A stretch of DNA of 64,000 nt, from assembly GCA_018873225.1 (NCBI GenBank), contig JAEILZ010000008.1:2914001-2978000 (forward strand). The letters are read 5' to 3'. Positions 11,543 to 21,819 of the stretch are shown piece after piece. The DNA comes from [Phialemoniopsis] sp. UDSM-2020 (Eukaryota; Ascomycota; Sordariomycetes; Thyridiales; Thyridiaceae). Position numbers and translations under genes: made by a program. Position 1 is the stretch's first letter; every line of letters starts with the position of its first letter. A model generated the notes under the pieces. It searched no databases. It worked only from the letters and a program-made list of their open reading frames with translations, and was not told the DNA's origin.

Positions 11543-12036
11543 TGCTGAGCCGATTCGTCACAGGAGAAGGGTCACCTAAGAGAGATCATCAACGGCACCT
11601 CCATGCGAGACCAGAAGGAGCAGCGACCTAGCCATGGCCGCACACCTCAACCACTTAGCTTCAACCGAGCCAGAAGCGATCGAGGGGTGGCATTCGATGC
11701 TCCATGAATCTACACTTGATCCACAGTTTGATGAACTAGTTCGTCGCAGCAGCCCTTAACGCAATCTTGTTCGGTATTGGTGGACAGGTCAATACCGCGA
11801 AGGCCGGGAATGCCGGTCCCTACCCAAGCGAGACTTGCGGACCTGGAATCATCCCCGCAGCGTTAAGCATAGGTTATGGTAGGCTTGTATGTAAATTTCC
11901 CTAGCAGCGGCTGCTTAAATATGATGACACAAGTTCAAGTCGTCCCGATAAAGTGAAGTACACTAAAGACGAAGGCAGCAGAGTCCCTTTACCTAACAAC
12001 CCCGAGCACCACCACACGATTAAACTCCCAGTCAAG
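11543..12036 (+). promoter_or_regulatory. Divergent promoter region of amidohydrolase and TauD-type dioxygenase
   Basis: About 490 bases lie between two divergent genes. A TTAAATAT element near 11914-11921 could serve the plus-strand gene. It would put transcription start close to the ATG at 11953, which favours the next in-frame ATG at 12037 as the translation start. Confidence 0.35.
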
Positions 12037-13176
12037 ATGGCCATCTCATCAGGCCCCGTAGCCTGGAAGGCAGACGACGTACGCAACAACACGACATGGA
12101 TCCAGCGTCTGTCACCGGAGGAGGTCGACGGCTTCCGCGTGGCCCTCGCCCACGCCAAGCAAGCAGCTAAGCCCCTCCTCGACATGACCCAGGCCGACTT
12201 CCCCTTGCCAGAGCCCTCGCGCCTCGCCCTCCAGCGCGCCATCGACACGACCCAGGGCCGCTGGGGCATGTGTCTCGTCAAGGGCTTCCCGACGGAAGAG
12301 TGGACCGAGGCCGAGATGCGCCTCGCGTACTGGGGCATGGGCCTGTACATGGGCGTCGCGCGCACGCAGAACCGCGCGTCCGAGGTCATCAACGACGTGC
12401 GCGACGCCGGGGGGAGCTACAAGGTCAAGGGCGGTCGGGGGTACAACACCAACGCCGGGCTCGACTTCCACCAGGACTCGTGCGACGTCGTCGCGCTGCT
12501 GTGCCGGCGGACGGCCAAGACGGGAGGCACGAGCAAGGTCATGAGCTCCGTGGCGCTGCGCGACCGCGTGGCCGAGCTGCGGCCGGATTTGGTGCCGGTC
12601 CTGCAGGCCAACAACTGGTTCCACAGCTTCCAGGGCACGCAGGACCCGAGCCAGCCGCCCTTCTACCGGTGCCCCATCTTCGGCAACGGGCAGCCGTTTT
12701 GCGCGCGGGCCAACCGCAAGAACACGGTCGCGGCGCAGGGCGACTTCCCCGAGGTGCCGCGCCTGACGGGCCAGCAGGAGGAGGCGCTGGACCTGCTCGA
12801 CAAGATCTGCCCGTCGGACGAGTTCTGCTACTCGATGGAGCTGGAGCGGGGCGACATGCAGCTGCTCAACAGCTTCGTGACGCTGCACTCGCGCACGCCG
12901 TTCGAGGATTTCGAAGACCACGAGGACAAGCGGCACCTCATGCGCCTGTGGATGTCGATACCATCGTCGCAGCCGTTGCCGGCTGAGTGGGCTGAGTACT
13001 GGGGTGATGTCCGGGCTGGTGCCGTGCGCGGCGGTGTCAGGGGCAGCGCGATTACGCCCGAGTTTCTGGCATACGAGGAGCGGCAGGCTCGGGATATGAA
13101 GATGCCTTTCGAGGCGTGGAAGCCGGTGGTCGACCAAAAGCGTATGGAGGAGGTCTTGGCTGGCAATACGGATTGA
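12037..13176 (+). CDS. TauD/TfdA-family Fe(II)/2-oxoglutarate-dependent dioxygenase
   Basis: One exon encodes 379 residues from ATG 12037 (MAISSGPVAW). An in-frame ATG at 11953 would add 28 polar residues. The iron-binding HxD sits in DFHQDSCD, and the distal His is in LHSRTPFEDF. The 2-oxoglutarate-binding Arg is probably in RHLMRLWM. Members hydroxylate organic acids, sulfonates or amino-acid derivatives using 2-oxoglutarate and O2, releasing succinate and CO2. Third-codon-position GC is very high, which also opens a long meaningless ORF on the other strand. It lies between the amidohydrolase and the lyase gene, consistent with a shared catabolic pathway. Confidence 0.88.
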   Translation: MAISSGPVAWKADDVRNNTTWIQRLSPEEVDGFRVALAHAKQAAKPLLDMTQADFPLPEPSRLALQRAIDTTQGRWGMCLVKGFPTEEWTEAEMRLAYWGMGLYMGVARTQNRASEVINDVRDAGGSYKVKGGRGYNTNAGLDFHQDSCDVVALLCRRTAKTGGTSKVMSSVALRDRVAELRPDLVPVLQANNWFHSFQGTQDPSQPPFYRCPIFGNGQPFCARANRKNTVAAQGDFPEVPRLTGQQEEALDLLDKICPSDEFCYSMELERGDMQLLNSFVTLHSRTPFEDFEDHEDKRHLMRLWMSIPSSQPLPAEWAEYWGDVRAGAVRGGVRGSAITPEFLAYEERQARDMKMPFEAWKPVVDQKRMEEVLAGNTD

Positions 13177-13266
13177 GAGGGATGATCTCATAGTATCACC
13201 ATAGCTTATTTGTATAACGAAACATGTTCTTCTTCTTCAATCATAGCACTGACGTTAAAGGTTCTA

Positions 13267-14435
13267 TCAAGCTCCTTTGGAGAAGGCGACACCCCCTGCA
13301 CGGCGGTCGATTTCCATCTCCTTCTGCAAGCCCATCACGTCAAAGAAGCCGCGAGGATCCAGACCCATTGCCTCGGCATCATCTTGCCCCGTCTCCATCA
13401 GGTACTTGTATGCCCTCCTTATGGTGTGCAAGACTGATTTTCCGGCTGCACCGGGGTAGATGGCGAGCTTGACACCCCACTGGCCTAGTACTTCTGGTGA
13501 GAACCAAGGCGTCTTGCCTCTTGAGACGAAGTTGATCATGAGCTGCGACGGATTACTTTGAGTTTCTACTTCTAAATGTGAGTGTCACACCAACTTACAG
13601 GCATGGGTGCAAGCACTTTGACGGCATTTCGAATCTGCTCTTCGTTTTCGATGGCTTCGAGAAAGCCCATGTCTGCTCCACACTCTCTCGCAGCAACAAG
13701 CTGTGAATCAGGTGCCGTTCCATCAGCATCTTTTAACAAAGCAGAGATGTGTAGAACATACCCTCTGCAGGGCTGAATCATAGCCCTCAGCCGATAGGGC
13801 GTCTGTCCTAGCGATGATGACGATGTCACTTCCCCCATAGATCTCGTCTCGACCAATGACACAAGCGCGTATCCTAGACTTCCATGTCCTGCGCCAGTCG
13901 TGTGAGAATCTGCCTGATCACGAGAGTGCATGGACGGAAACACTTACTCCATATCCACCACCTCCTTCCCCTTGAGATGACCGCACCGCTTATTCGCGAC
14001 CTGATCCTCGATGTGAAACCCAGCGACGCCGGCCTGGTGGTACGTCTGCACCATCCGCGCGATGTTGGGCGGGGAGCCGAACCCGGTATCGGCGTCGGCG
14101 ATGAGCGGGATGCGGGGGTCGATGTTGGCGATCATTTGCGCGTTCTGCGCAAAGTCGTTGAGCGAAGCAAAGGCGAGGTCGGCTTTGCCGAGACGGGCCG
14201 CTGTGGTCATGGACCCGGACTGATACTGTGGTGGAATTAGATCTTAGCCAAGGTCTGGGTTGTCTTTGGTGATCTTGACACTCACCATAACCTGGAAGCC
14301 CTGCTCAATCGCGAGGCGTGCGCAAATGCCATCGTACACGCCTGGCGCTTGGACGCAGACGCGCTCTTGCGAGATGAGCTTTCGCAAGCGGGTTGACGGC
14401 TTCATGTACGGTTCGGTTTCTGCTGGGCTTGCCAT
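13267..14435 (-). CDS. Isocitrate lyase/PEP mutase superfamily enzyme (carboxyphosphonoenolpyruvate mutase or 2-methylisocitrate lyase-like)
   Basis: Five minus-strand exons (14435-14286, 14225-13948, 13888-13762, 13700-13599, 13542-13267) encode 310 residues. Landmarks are QAPGVYDGICARLA, PLIADADTGFG (metal-binding Asp residues), GFHIEDQVANKRCGHL with the superfamily K-[KR]-C-G-H catalytic loop, and VIIARTDA. The length of about 300 matches short-chain members (oxaloacetate hydrolase, methylisocitrate lyase, PEP mutase) rather than full isocitrate lyase (over 500). Such enzymes cleave or rearrange alpha-hydroxy or alpha-keto dicarboxylates. The gene is divergent from the RidA gene. The specific reaction cannot be decided from sequence alone. 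Confidence 0.88.
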
Positions 14436-15022
14436 ATTTTTAGTCCTGCAGCGAGTCGTTTTGCTTTTTGGTCTTGATTATCCTCCAGTCTCGTAAGTAG
14501 AGGTGTCTAGCTATGGGTGAAATACACGCCTGACACCAGGGTGGTCGTCCTGCACTAGCATGTCCGGCATCAGCGCAAGGTCCACATGTCCTGAATACCG
14601 TGGAATCCGGCCGGACAGGACAGTTCCCCACATCACCTCGATGTACACCCACCAGAGAGCTCCTTTATAAGGACACCTTGGGTTGTGTCTCTGGCTCTCT
14701 TAATGCAGATGAATAAAGTCGTCGAACCTGTCATGTGACGTCAAAGGTGCTCGTCATGGCACTGTGCTTGCCGCCCTCCGAAGCATGACCCCGTGTGAGC
14801 GGAGCGGGTACTGCCGCACCACCAAGATGTCGGGTCGGAGTTCGCCGCTCGTGAATTACATCGGTATTGCCCGCGCGTTTGAGCCTCATAGCTTATATAA
14901 ACTTGTATCTAGAAAAGTCTCGAGGAAATGGAAGTCATAGAACAATAGAAATCTACAGCGAGAGAGTCATCATCTCCAAGTCAATAGCTATTGTGATTTT
15001 TCAACCGAAAGACAGAACTAAA
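14436..15022 (+). promoter_or_regulatory. Bidirectional promoter with a palindromic CRE
   Basis: About 590 bases lie between two divergently transcribed genes. A perfect TGACGTCA palindrome (bZIP ATF/CREB site) is present at 14736-14743. TATA-like boxes occur on both sides: TATATAA at 14894-14900 for the plus gene and TTATAAAGG read on the minus strand near 14658-14668 for the minus gene. Confidence 0.45.
14736..14743. promoter_or_regulatory. Palindromic CRE/ATF site
   Basis: TGACGTCA lies near the middle of the divergent promoter between the isocitrate-lyase-family gene and the RidA gene. This is the consensus site for ATF/CREB-type bZIP factors. Confidence 0.5.
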
Positions 15023-15641
15023 ATGGAGCACATCGGAGGATCATCGCGTAAGTAGCTCGAGCAGAGAGTAGAAAGACAAGTCGATTCGTCTGGCTGATCT
15101 TGCATTTTCCTGGTGTCGTTCTAGCTCGGGCACCTCTTGTATGTCGACTCTCGTACTCCCTTCCTCGAGACCGTTCACTGACATACCACCCAGACCCGAG
15201 CAATCAAGACAGCCCACGCGATCTACTGCTCAGGCTCCTTCCCCTACGACAAGAACGGCAAGCTCGTGGTGGGCACCATCCAGGAGAAGACCCGCCAATC
15301 ATGCCAGAACCTGGCAGATATCCTCAAGGAGGCCGGCTCCGACATCAGCAACGTTGTCAAGGTCAATGTCTTTTTGTCGGACTTCTCTCATTTTGCTGTA
15401 CAGACTCTGCACAATGCACTTGGCCATGGCGGTATTGCTGACATTGAAATCAGGGAATGAATGAAGAATACGTAAAGTGGTTCTCTCACAAGCCTGCGCG
15501 CAGCTGCGTCGTCGTCACGCTCCCGCCGGGCGGCGACGTCGAGATCGAATGCATTGCTCTCCCGTAGGAGGCCCGACCTGTAGAACTCATTCGACCAACA
15601 TGCTAATGGTTTTCAACAGAGGCGAGACAGCTCGGTTGTAG
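15023..15641 (+). CDS. RidA/YjgF/YER057c-family imine deaminase
   Basis: The exons are 15023-15047, 15125-15138 (only 14 nt), 15194-15397, 15454-15563 and probably 15620-15641. Joined, they read MEHIGGSSPRAPLTRAIKTA and continue with the family blocks YCSGSFPYD, NLADILKEAG, VVKVNVFLSD and KPARSCVVV, whose Arg is the conserved catalytic residue, then EIECIAL. RidA proteins hydrolyse reactive enamine/imine intermediates released by PLP enzymes and occur in catabolic clusters. If intron 4 (GTAGGA donor, TGCTAAT branch, CAACAG acceptor) is retained, the protein stops at 15567 after ALP (118 residues). If it is spliced, the end is ALPGETARL (124 residues) with a PTS1-like -ARL. Family call firm, last exon uncertain. 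Confidence 0.8.
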
Positions 15642-15931
15642 TATGGCATGGGTATTTGATTGGTGAAGCACGTGCAAATCCAATGTTCAAGGCTACATAG
15701 AGCGCAAAGAAATGATGCATCAACCCTCCGAGTGCTCGATCTGCGTTCAGGTTAGAGCAACGTTAAATGTGAATTTGAACTCGTGGACACATCCGCTTCG
15801 AATTGCCATGTCCTCACTACCAGATCTTCCTCATACAGGGCCCCTCAAATACCGAGACGTGCTGTGAGCTAAAAGCAAGGTCTATCGTGCACGCCGTAAA
15901 TGAAGCAAACATCGAGAATAGTCACTCCGAT

Positions 15932-17575
15932 TCAATCAGTCTCTCCTTCCGACGCCTCTTCCAACGCCGGTTGCAGCATCTGCCATGCCTCGGTCGCAAA
16001 AGCAACCCTAGCTCCAATAGTCAGGTCATGGTGATAGTACTGCATACTCATGCGGCGGTCCCAGTCCAGTTCGCCCTCCACCTGGGCCATCACCCCAAGC
16101 TTTTTGATATTATACAGGGCCTCTTTAGCCTTTATGGTCCAGGTATACTTCTTAGGTGGGTGGATCTCTAAGCCGCAATGGGTCATGCTCTCGACTTTGA
16201 AGTCTCTCAACATATTGAATAGCTTGGGCAGCGACTTGTCTAGCTCGTACGTCACGAGGTTCAGTGCCTTGACGGTAGGAGGGATGAGGTCCTTCAGGAA
16301 ACGCGGTTTCTTCCTGCCAGGGTGATCGTATTCGCCTTCCCACTCCGGCCACCCCTCAATATATGCCGGGCCTAGTAGCATGGCGAGATCGATCTGCAAG
16401 ACCTCAAGGTTCTTGAAACCCGACATCTTAGACAGGGTCGTACCGATCTGGTTGTAATGATTTGAGGCGCCGCTGATGCATAGTGTCTTAAGCGTGCGGC
16501 CAGCGTGCTTTTGGATCGTAGCTAGAATGGCACCAATATCGCAGTTGCGACCGCAACTATACTTTTTGACCTCGTGGATATAATAAAGCGCCTCGAGATT
16601 GGGCAGCCTCTTCAGCAGATCGGCGAATGCGCTTGCTTTGATAGCAGAGTATTCCAACGTCAGGGAACGCAGTGACGGGCTGAAGGCAGGATATCGAGGG
16701 TGGAAGACCTCTCTCTGAGTGCCATTGCAGGCATGAACTCCAGTCAGGAAAGCGCGTTCGAGGGACGGCAACGCCAAGAACGGCGCGATGGAGGTCAGCG
16801 TCAATTCATTACCACCGGCGTTACCTGCGGTGTCGGCCCACAGTAATGGGGGCTCGAAAGACCGCAGATTCCTTAGCGATGCCTGAGGAAGAATATGGTT
16901 ATTCGCCCGCCTGACGATGACGTCCATCAAGCGCCAGATATCTTTGTTGGCCAAAGCCGGGTCAGAGCCATCGCTCTGCCTCACAAGAACGTCGAGAACG
17001 TCCCAAACGGCGCCGTTGGCCGGTGCAGGGCCGCCAGTGTCGTCATTTGGGAACTTTGCCCATCCACTTGGTACCCTTAGGCGTCTAAGATTGGGAAGAA
17101 GCGTTAAAAGAAAGACGGTGGCTTCGAAGCCTTTGGGATCCAAGACCTTGTCTAGCCACTCTTCCGGGTCAATTCCGGCCTCGGCGATATACGGTGACTC
17201 TGCGATGAGTTTGCGCAAAGGGCCGGCGTTCTTGCGTCTGTGTTTCCTGGGCAATGTGTCGGGCCCGTCTCCCGTGATCTGGCGGACAGTGCAGCCCTTG
17301 TCCGCATTTAGATTGGCCTTTACTACATATCGGCCTGCGATTGGGTCTTCTGCGATGGCAAGGAGAAGTTCGACAGCGTGATGAACCTGCTCATGCCGTG
17401 GTGTGTGGTAGTCGACATCAAAGAACCGGGCCCGCAACTCGCGGTGCCGGCGGAAGTACCGCTCGGTCGCCCTATAAAAATCCTTGCATGTGCATCTGAG
17501 CTGGGAATATGACTCGGGGATAGTCTCTTGTATGATTTGGTCTAGGATTTCCAGGGGCAGCTTCCCGATGGGCAT
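15932..17575 (-). CDS. F-box-like/LRR-like protein of unknown function
   Basis: A single minus-strand exon. The start at 17575 was chosen because MPIGKLPLEILDQIIQ opens an F-box-like motif (LPLEILDQI...LRCTCKDFYRATE); the longer frame to 17719 adds 48 unconserved residues. This gives 547 residues. The rest is leucine-rich with irregular LRR-like stretches (LPNLRRLRVP, LRSLTLEYSAIKASAFADL, FKNLEVLQIDLAML) and no other catalytic motif. Fungal F-box/LRR proteins of this kind usually act as SCF ubiquitin-ligase adaptors or are lineage-specific and uncharacterised. Substrate unknown. Confidence 0.7.
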   Translation of the reverse strand: MPIGKLPLEILDQIIQETIPESYSQLRCTCKDFYRATERYFRRHRELRARFFDVDYHTPRHEQVHHAVELLLAIAEDPIAGRYVVKANLNADKGCTVRQITGDGPDTLPRKHRRKNAGPLRKLIAESPYIAEAGIDPEEWLDKVLDPKGFEATVFLLTLLPNLRRLRVPSGWAKFPNDDTGGPAPANGAVWDVLDVLVRQSDGSDPALANKDIWRLMDVIVRRANNHILPQASLRNLRSFEPPLLWADTAGNAGGNELTLTSIAPFLALPSLERAFLTGVHACNGTQREVFHPRYPAFSPSLRSLTLEYSAIKASAFADLLKRLPNLEALYYIHEVKKYSCGRNCDIGAILATIQKHAGRTLKTLCISGASNHYNQIGTTLSKMSGFKNLEVLQIDLAMLLGPAYIEGWPEWEGEYDHPGRKKPRFLKDLIPPTVKALNLVTYELDKSLPKLFNMLRDFKVESMTHCGLEIHPPKKYTWTIKAKEALYNIKKLGVMAQVEGELDWDRRMSMQYYHHDLTIGARVAFATEAWQMLQPALEEASEGETD

Positions 17576-18937
17576 GGTCGGGGCCAGGTGCCTGGGCCAC
17601 GGGAGGAAGACCGGGCCAGGATGACGCAGCTGTGACGTCGGCGGGCGCCTAGACGGAAGATTGAAGACTGTGGGAATGTAGGGAGCAAAGGAATAGCACG
17701 AGAGGCCGTCGGAAACCATCGATCAAGCCTACATGGGCGAGGTCCAGGCGGTGCTCTTGAGTTCTGTCTGCGGGTGGATGTGAAGTTTGAAAATTTGGTG
17801 ATGGTGGTGTTACATGTGTCTCGGCGAACGTTGAAAAAAGAGCGGCTTTTCTGTCACCTTGTCGTTATGGAGAAGGGATCCATGCGTCAAGTGGGCCTTG
17901 TGCAGGTGATTTGCGGGTTAGCGTGCTGTTCAATCGACCAAGTTCCTGTTGGCCCTGTTCTGCCTGTTTCTCAGGGTCTCCATTGCAGGTGGTGCGGTGC
18001 GCGAGACGCTGGCCCTGTGTGGACCTAAGATTGTTGGTCATCCCGATCTTTGACATGATGTGGTTGCGAAATCATCCATGGACGGGTAGGCTGGCAGCGG
18101 ACTGCCTTAAACGGTCGCGTCGTACCAATGACAACCTCATGAGAATGTTGCGCCCAATCATGGCAACCACGACCATTGCTCAAAATGCAAGATCCTGCAT
18201 TTTCAATCGCCCAAGCTTTCAATCGGGAGGCACCGGACCGTGCTTGATATCTCATGAGCAAAAGACATAACCTTCACCGTCTAACTGGCCAGGCTGTAGA
18301 GTTGGGAAAATGCGAAACATTTCAAGAAACTATCAATGGCAGCCCAGAGCAGGCCTGGAGCTTTAGTAGACCCTGGTCAGGTTGATGCTGGATTATCCCA
18401 AGTCATGGCATGCGCAGCAAATCACCTAAAATGACTCCGGCATCGCACCAAGCCAGCCGCCGGACGACGACTCTTGATGTCATCTAAAATCCAAAAGGTC
18501 TCGGCCCCGTCCAAGACACCGAGCGAGATTAGATGCGAGCTCAAGGGCTGTCAGCATCCTCTTGGAGCCCGCCAGACCGCCCCCAAATCCACCTTAGTGC
18601 TCATTACAGCGCCATTACGCGATACGCGACAGGGATGCCGACGCCTGCAAGTGCTGACCTAAACCGCCATGGCGGCGGCATGCATTTCCGTTGTCCATAA
18701 CTCAGATCCATCCGCGACCCGAGTTTCGCTGCGGGGGCCGCGCCTAATCTTTTTTCGACCTGTTGGTGCTGACCGACTTGTCTGCAAAGGGAGAAGCAGA
18801 GCTGAGCGCGCCTCAACTTTTTTTTTCTTCTGTCTCATTGTGCCTCGGTCGTCTTCTCTCCTTTTCTCCCTTTCCTGCGCAATAAACCAAAACCGTCTCC
18901 TTCGAAACCCCAAGTGTTCCCGAAGCTGCCGGATGCC
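17576..18937. other. Intergenic, with pyrimidine-rich promoter
   Basis: About 1.36 kb between divergent genes. Bases 18815-18900 on the plus strand are strongly C/T-rich (including a nine-T run), a pattern often seen before transcription starts of well-expressed fungal genes. ORFs here have no supporting features. Confidence 0.4.
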
Positions 18938-20720
18938 ATGACGGCCGACGATCCCCAGCACATCCCCCGCAGCCATCACGGCCATGGCAAGCACGGCCAC
19001 AACCACGGCGGCCATGCTGCGCGCAAGGTACCCTCCAACACCACCGGCGCCAGCGGAGCAGAGCTTCCCGAGATTGGCTACCCGCGCGGCCACATCGGGC
19101 ACCTGAGCGAGGAGGAGGAGAAGGCTTTTGTCGAGTTCAAGGAGTACATTACCGAGCAAGGCGTGTACAAGGCCGGGCCTCCCCCGTCGCACGATGATCC
19201 CACGCTGCTGTAAGTTGCCTTTCGCCAGCATGTTCCGCTTAGGTGAGAAGACTGTACATGGTGCTAACTGCTGGTCTCACGACGCAGGCGTTTCCTCCGA
19301 GCTCGCCGGTGGGTGGTGGCAGATGCGTACAAGCAGTTCAAGGAAACCGAGGACTGGCGGGAAGCCAACCAACTCAACGTGCTGTACGACTCGATCGACC
19401 TCGACGCCTACGAGCAGAGCCGAAGACTGGTGCGTTTTGGTGTACCCGACTAGCGAGGACGTTGTACCGTTCCCGACATTTCGTGTTGGCTAACGCAATT
19501 GGTGTGTGCGCAGTACCCCCAATGGACCGGCCGGAGAGATAGAAGGTGAGCACTTGCCCGAGAACCACCAATCATGCATACTCTTCGGTACACTGACATA
19601 CCTCCTCTTTCCTCAGAGGAATTCCGCTCTACCTCTTCGAGATCCGCCACCTCGACAATAAGACCATCGCCAACTATGAAAAGACGGCCGAGGCGACGTA
19701 CAGCCGCGCGCACACCGACGGCAAGACGCCGCCCAAGCTGCTGCGCCTTTTCGCCCTCTACGAGAACCTGACGCGCTTCGCCCAGCCCCTGTGCACCGAG
19801 ATGACGGACCGCGACCACAACAACGTGCCCATCACGCTGAGCACAAACATCGTCGACGTCTCGCAGGTCAGCCTCAAGCAATTCTGGAACCTCAAGGGCC
19901 ACATGCAGGCCGCGAGCCAGCTGGCCACGGCCCACTACCCCGAGACTCTGGACAGTGAGTTGACCCTCTTATCATCATTTGTAGTGTTTTGGCTGACTTT
20001 TTCGTGTTCACAGGGATATTTGTATGCTTCGCTCCCATCTCGTATACCGGATTCATGACGCAATACTGACCCGAAACCTCACAGATCATCGGCGCGCCCT
20101 TCTTCTTCTCCACTGTCTGGGGCTGGATCAAGCGCTGGTTCGACCCCATCACCGTGTCCAAGATCTTCATCCTCTCCCAGGCCGAGGTCCTGCCCACCCT
20201 CAAGACCTTCATCGACATCGAAAACATCCCCAAGCAGTACGGCGGCGAGCTCGACTTCTCCTGGGGCGAGACGCCCAACCTCGACCCGGCCATCGTCGAG
20301 GCCGTCCAGTGGGAGAACGGCCACAAGGAGTTCCCTAGGGGCCCCGTGTACTGGCGCCCGCTCGACGACGACACGCTCGAGTGCATCGCTGTCGGTAGCG
20401 TCGAGCAGAAGGAGCGCATGGAGCGCGTGGGCACGATCAAGAGGACGTACCGCGGGCAGTTCGTGCAGGTGCCCGAGGAGGCTGACGAGACGGCTGGCGA
20501 GAAGACGGCTGAGGAGGACAAGCCCGCCGTCACCACGGGCGTCGAGACGACCGCCACCGAGGCGCAAACCGATGCCAAGCCCGCGGCCGACCAGACCCCT
20601 GCCGCCAACGGCGAGCCCATCATCACTGAGGTGCAGGGCGTGCAGAACCTGTCGATCGAGGACAACGGCGAGAAGAAGGAGGAGGCGGGCAAGACGGAGA
20701 AGGCGGCCACGGCTGCGTAG
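18938..20720 (+). CDS. CRAL-TRIO (Sec14-like) lipid-transfer domain protein
   Basis: Six exons (18938-19209, 19288-19429, 19514-19545, 19617-19954, 20014-20021, 20085-20720) give 475 residues. Exon 5 is an 8-nt microexon needed to read LDRIFIIGAPFFFSTVWGW. The N-terminus is His/Gly-rich (HHGHGKHGHNHGGHAARK). It is followed by an alpha-helical CRAL-TRIO-N region (DPTLLRFLRARRW) and then the lipid-binding lobe with GIPLYLFEIRHLD, IVDVSQVSL, HYPETLDRIF and PKQYGGELDF, all characteristic of Sec14 proteins. The last ~90 residues are a Glu/Ala/Lys-rich disordered tail. Sec14-like proteins exchange phosphatidylinositol and other lipids between membranes in the cytosol. A divergent, constitutive-looking promoter precedes it. 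Confidence 0.9.
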
Positions 20721-21132
20721 AAGACGGCGACTACATGCACATGACGACGGTGTTAGACGACAAGAACTGCATTTGCGCATAGAGAAGAGCTTATCTGTTG
20801 GACTGCTGCGGGATGGTTTTCTAGAGAAACTGTGCGGGCGTCTGGATATATACGCATCTGATTCGAGAGAGGACTTGGGGTTGCATCTTGTACATCTTTG
20901 TCATTTTGGACTGCCGGTTGTACACTCTCGTAGTCGAAATTCAAGAACACATAATACCTGCCCTGTGTTGTACAGCTTCTTTTGATATCACCTTTACCAG
21001 TCTAGCTCTATCATCTCGTTTATTTTCCCTTCCAAACGCCGTCCCAATGCAGTAGAACCCCCTTTTACACCTGGTCATATCAACACGCCACATCACATCA
21101 TAAATCAACCCGCCACCACCACTGCCCTCTCA
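20721..21132. other. Convergent 3' region
   Basis: About 410 bases separate the stop codons of two convergent genes. They hold the 3' untranslated regions. No gene was recognised. Confidence 0.35.
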
Positions 21133-21819
21133 TCAAACAACCCCTCTCCTCCTCCTCCACTCCCTAATCCCCTTCTCAACCTCGTCCCACGACACCCCGT
21201 CCCGCACAAGCCACATCGTCACCCCCAGCGTCTCAACGTCGCGGTTCCGGCTCTCGTCGTCGAAGAAGAGCATGTCCGTAAAGGCCACGCCGCTATTGCG
21301 CTTCACCAGGCTCTCCATGTGCCGGATCTTGCTGCCCGGGTAGATCTCCATCCCGCCGTCGAAGAAGTCGAGCGCCTTGCGCGCCTTGTTGTCGGCCGCA
21401 CCCTTCTTACCCTCGCCGTCCGGTAGAGAAAGGACGGCAGATGCAGGCGGCACGTACAGCAGCTTGAGCATGTCGCGCGCGAGGTCCGGCGCGTGCGTCC
21501 GGCTCGCGACGCCGATTTTCACGCCCGCGCGCGACAGGGCGTGCAGCGTGAAGGGGACGTCGGTGTAGAAGGCGTAGGACTCGCCTGTGCGGTCGAGCGC
21601 GGCGGAGGTCTGGGGTGCGGGCTGCTGCGGGCGAAGAGGTGGGGTGACGTGGGTGTCGACCCAGAAGGGCCAGAGGGTGTAGTCGAGGTCGAAGACGATG
21701 AGGCGCGGCAAGGGTTTGGAGTCGGTTAGGATGGAGGGGAGGTTTGCTGTTGGGGAGGCCGTGGCTGTTGGGGAGGATGCGGCGGCGGCGGAGGAGGGCT
21801 TGGTGAGTTTGCGGGCCAT
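21133..21819 (-). CDS. Magnesium-dependent phosphatase-1 (MDP-1) family HAD phosphatase
   Basis: One minus-strand exon encodes 228 residues. After a low-complexity Ala/Ser/Thr N-terminus the HAD motif I appears as VFDLDYTLWPFW, with nucleophile Asp44 and Asp46, in the form typical of MDP-1. VASRTHAPD corresponds to motif II, YPGSKIRHME supplies the motif III Lys, and FDDESRNRD is motif IV. MDP-1 enzymes are small Mg-dependent protein-tyrosine or protein-repair (fructosamine-6-phosphate) phosphatases in the cytosol. Length agrees with fungal members, which carry an N-terminal extension. Because motifs are intact, activity is expected. Substrate is not predictable. Confidence 0.88.
   Translation of the reverse strand: MARKLTKPSSAAAASSPTATASPTANLPSILTDSKPLPRLIVFDLDYTLWPFWVDTHVTPPLRPQQPAPQTSAALDRTGESYAFYTDVPFTLHALSRAGVKIGVASRTHAPDLARDMLKLLYVPPASAVLSLPDGEGKKGAADNKARKALDFFDGGMEIYPGSKIRHMESLVKRNSGVAFTDMLFFDDESRNRDVETLGVTMWLVRDGVSWDEVEKGIREWRRRRGVV

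Noticed and set aside
12112..13191. 359-codon minus-strand ORF
   Set aside because: It mirrors the TauD-type gene, whose high third-position GC removes stop codons on the opposite strand. No domain is visible.
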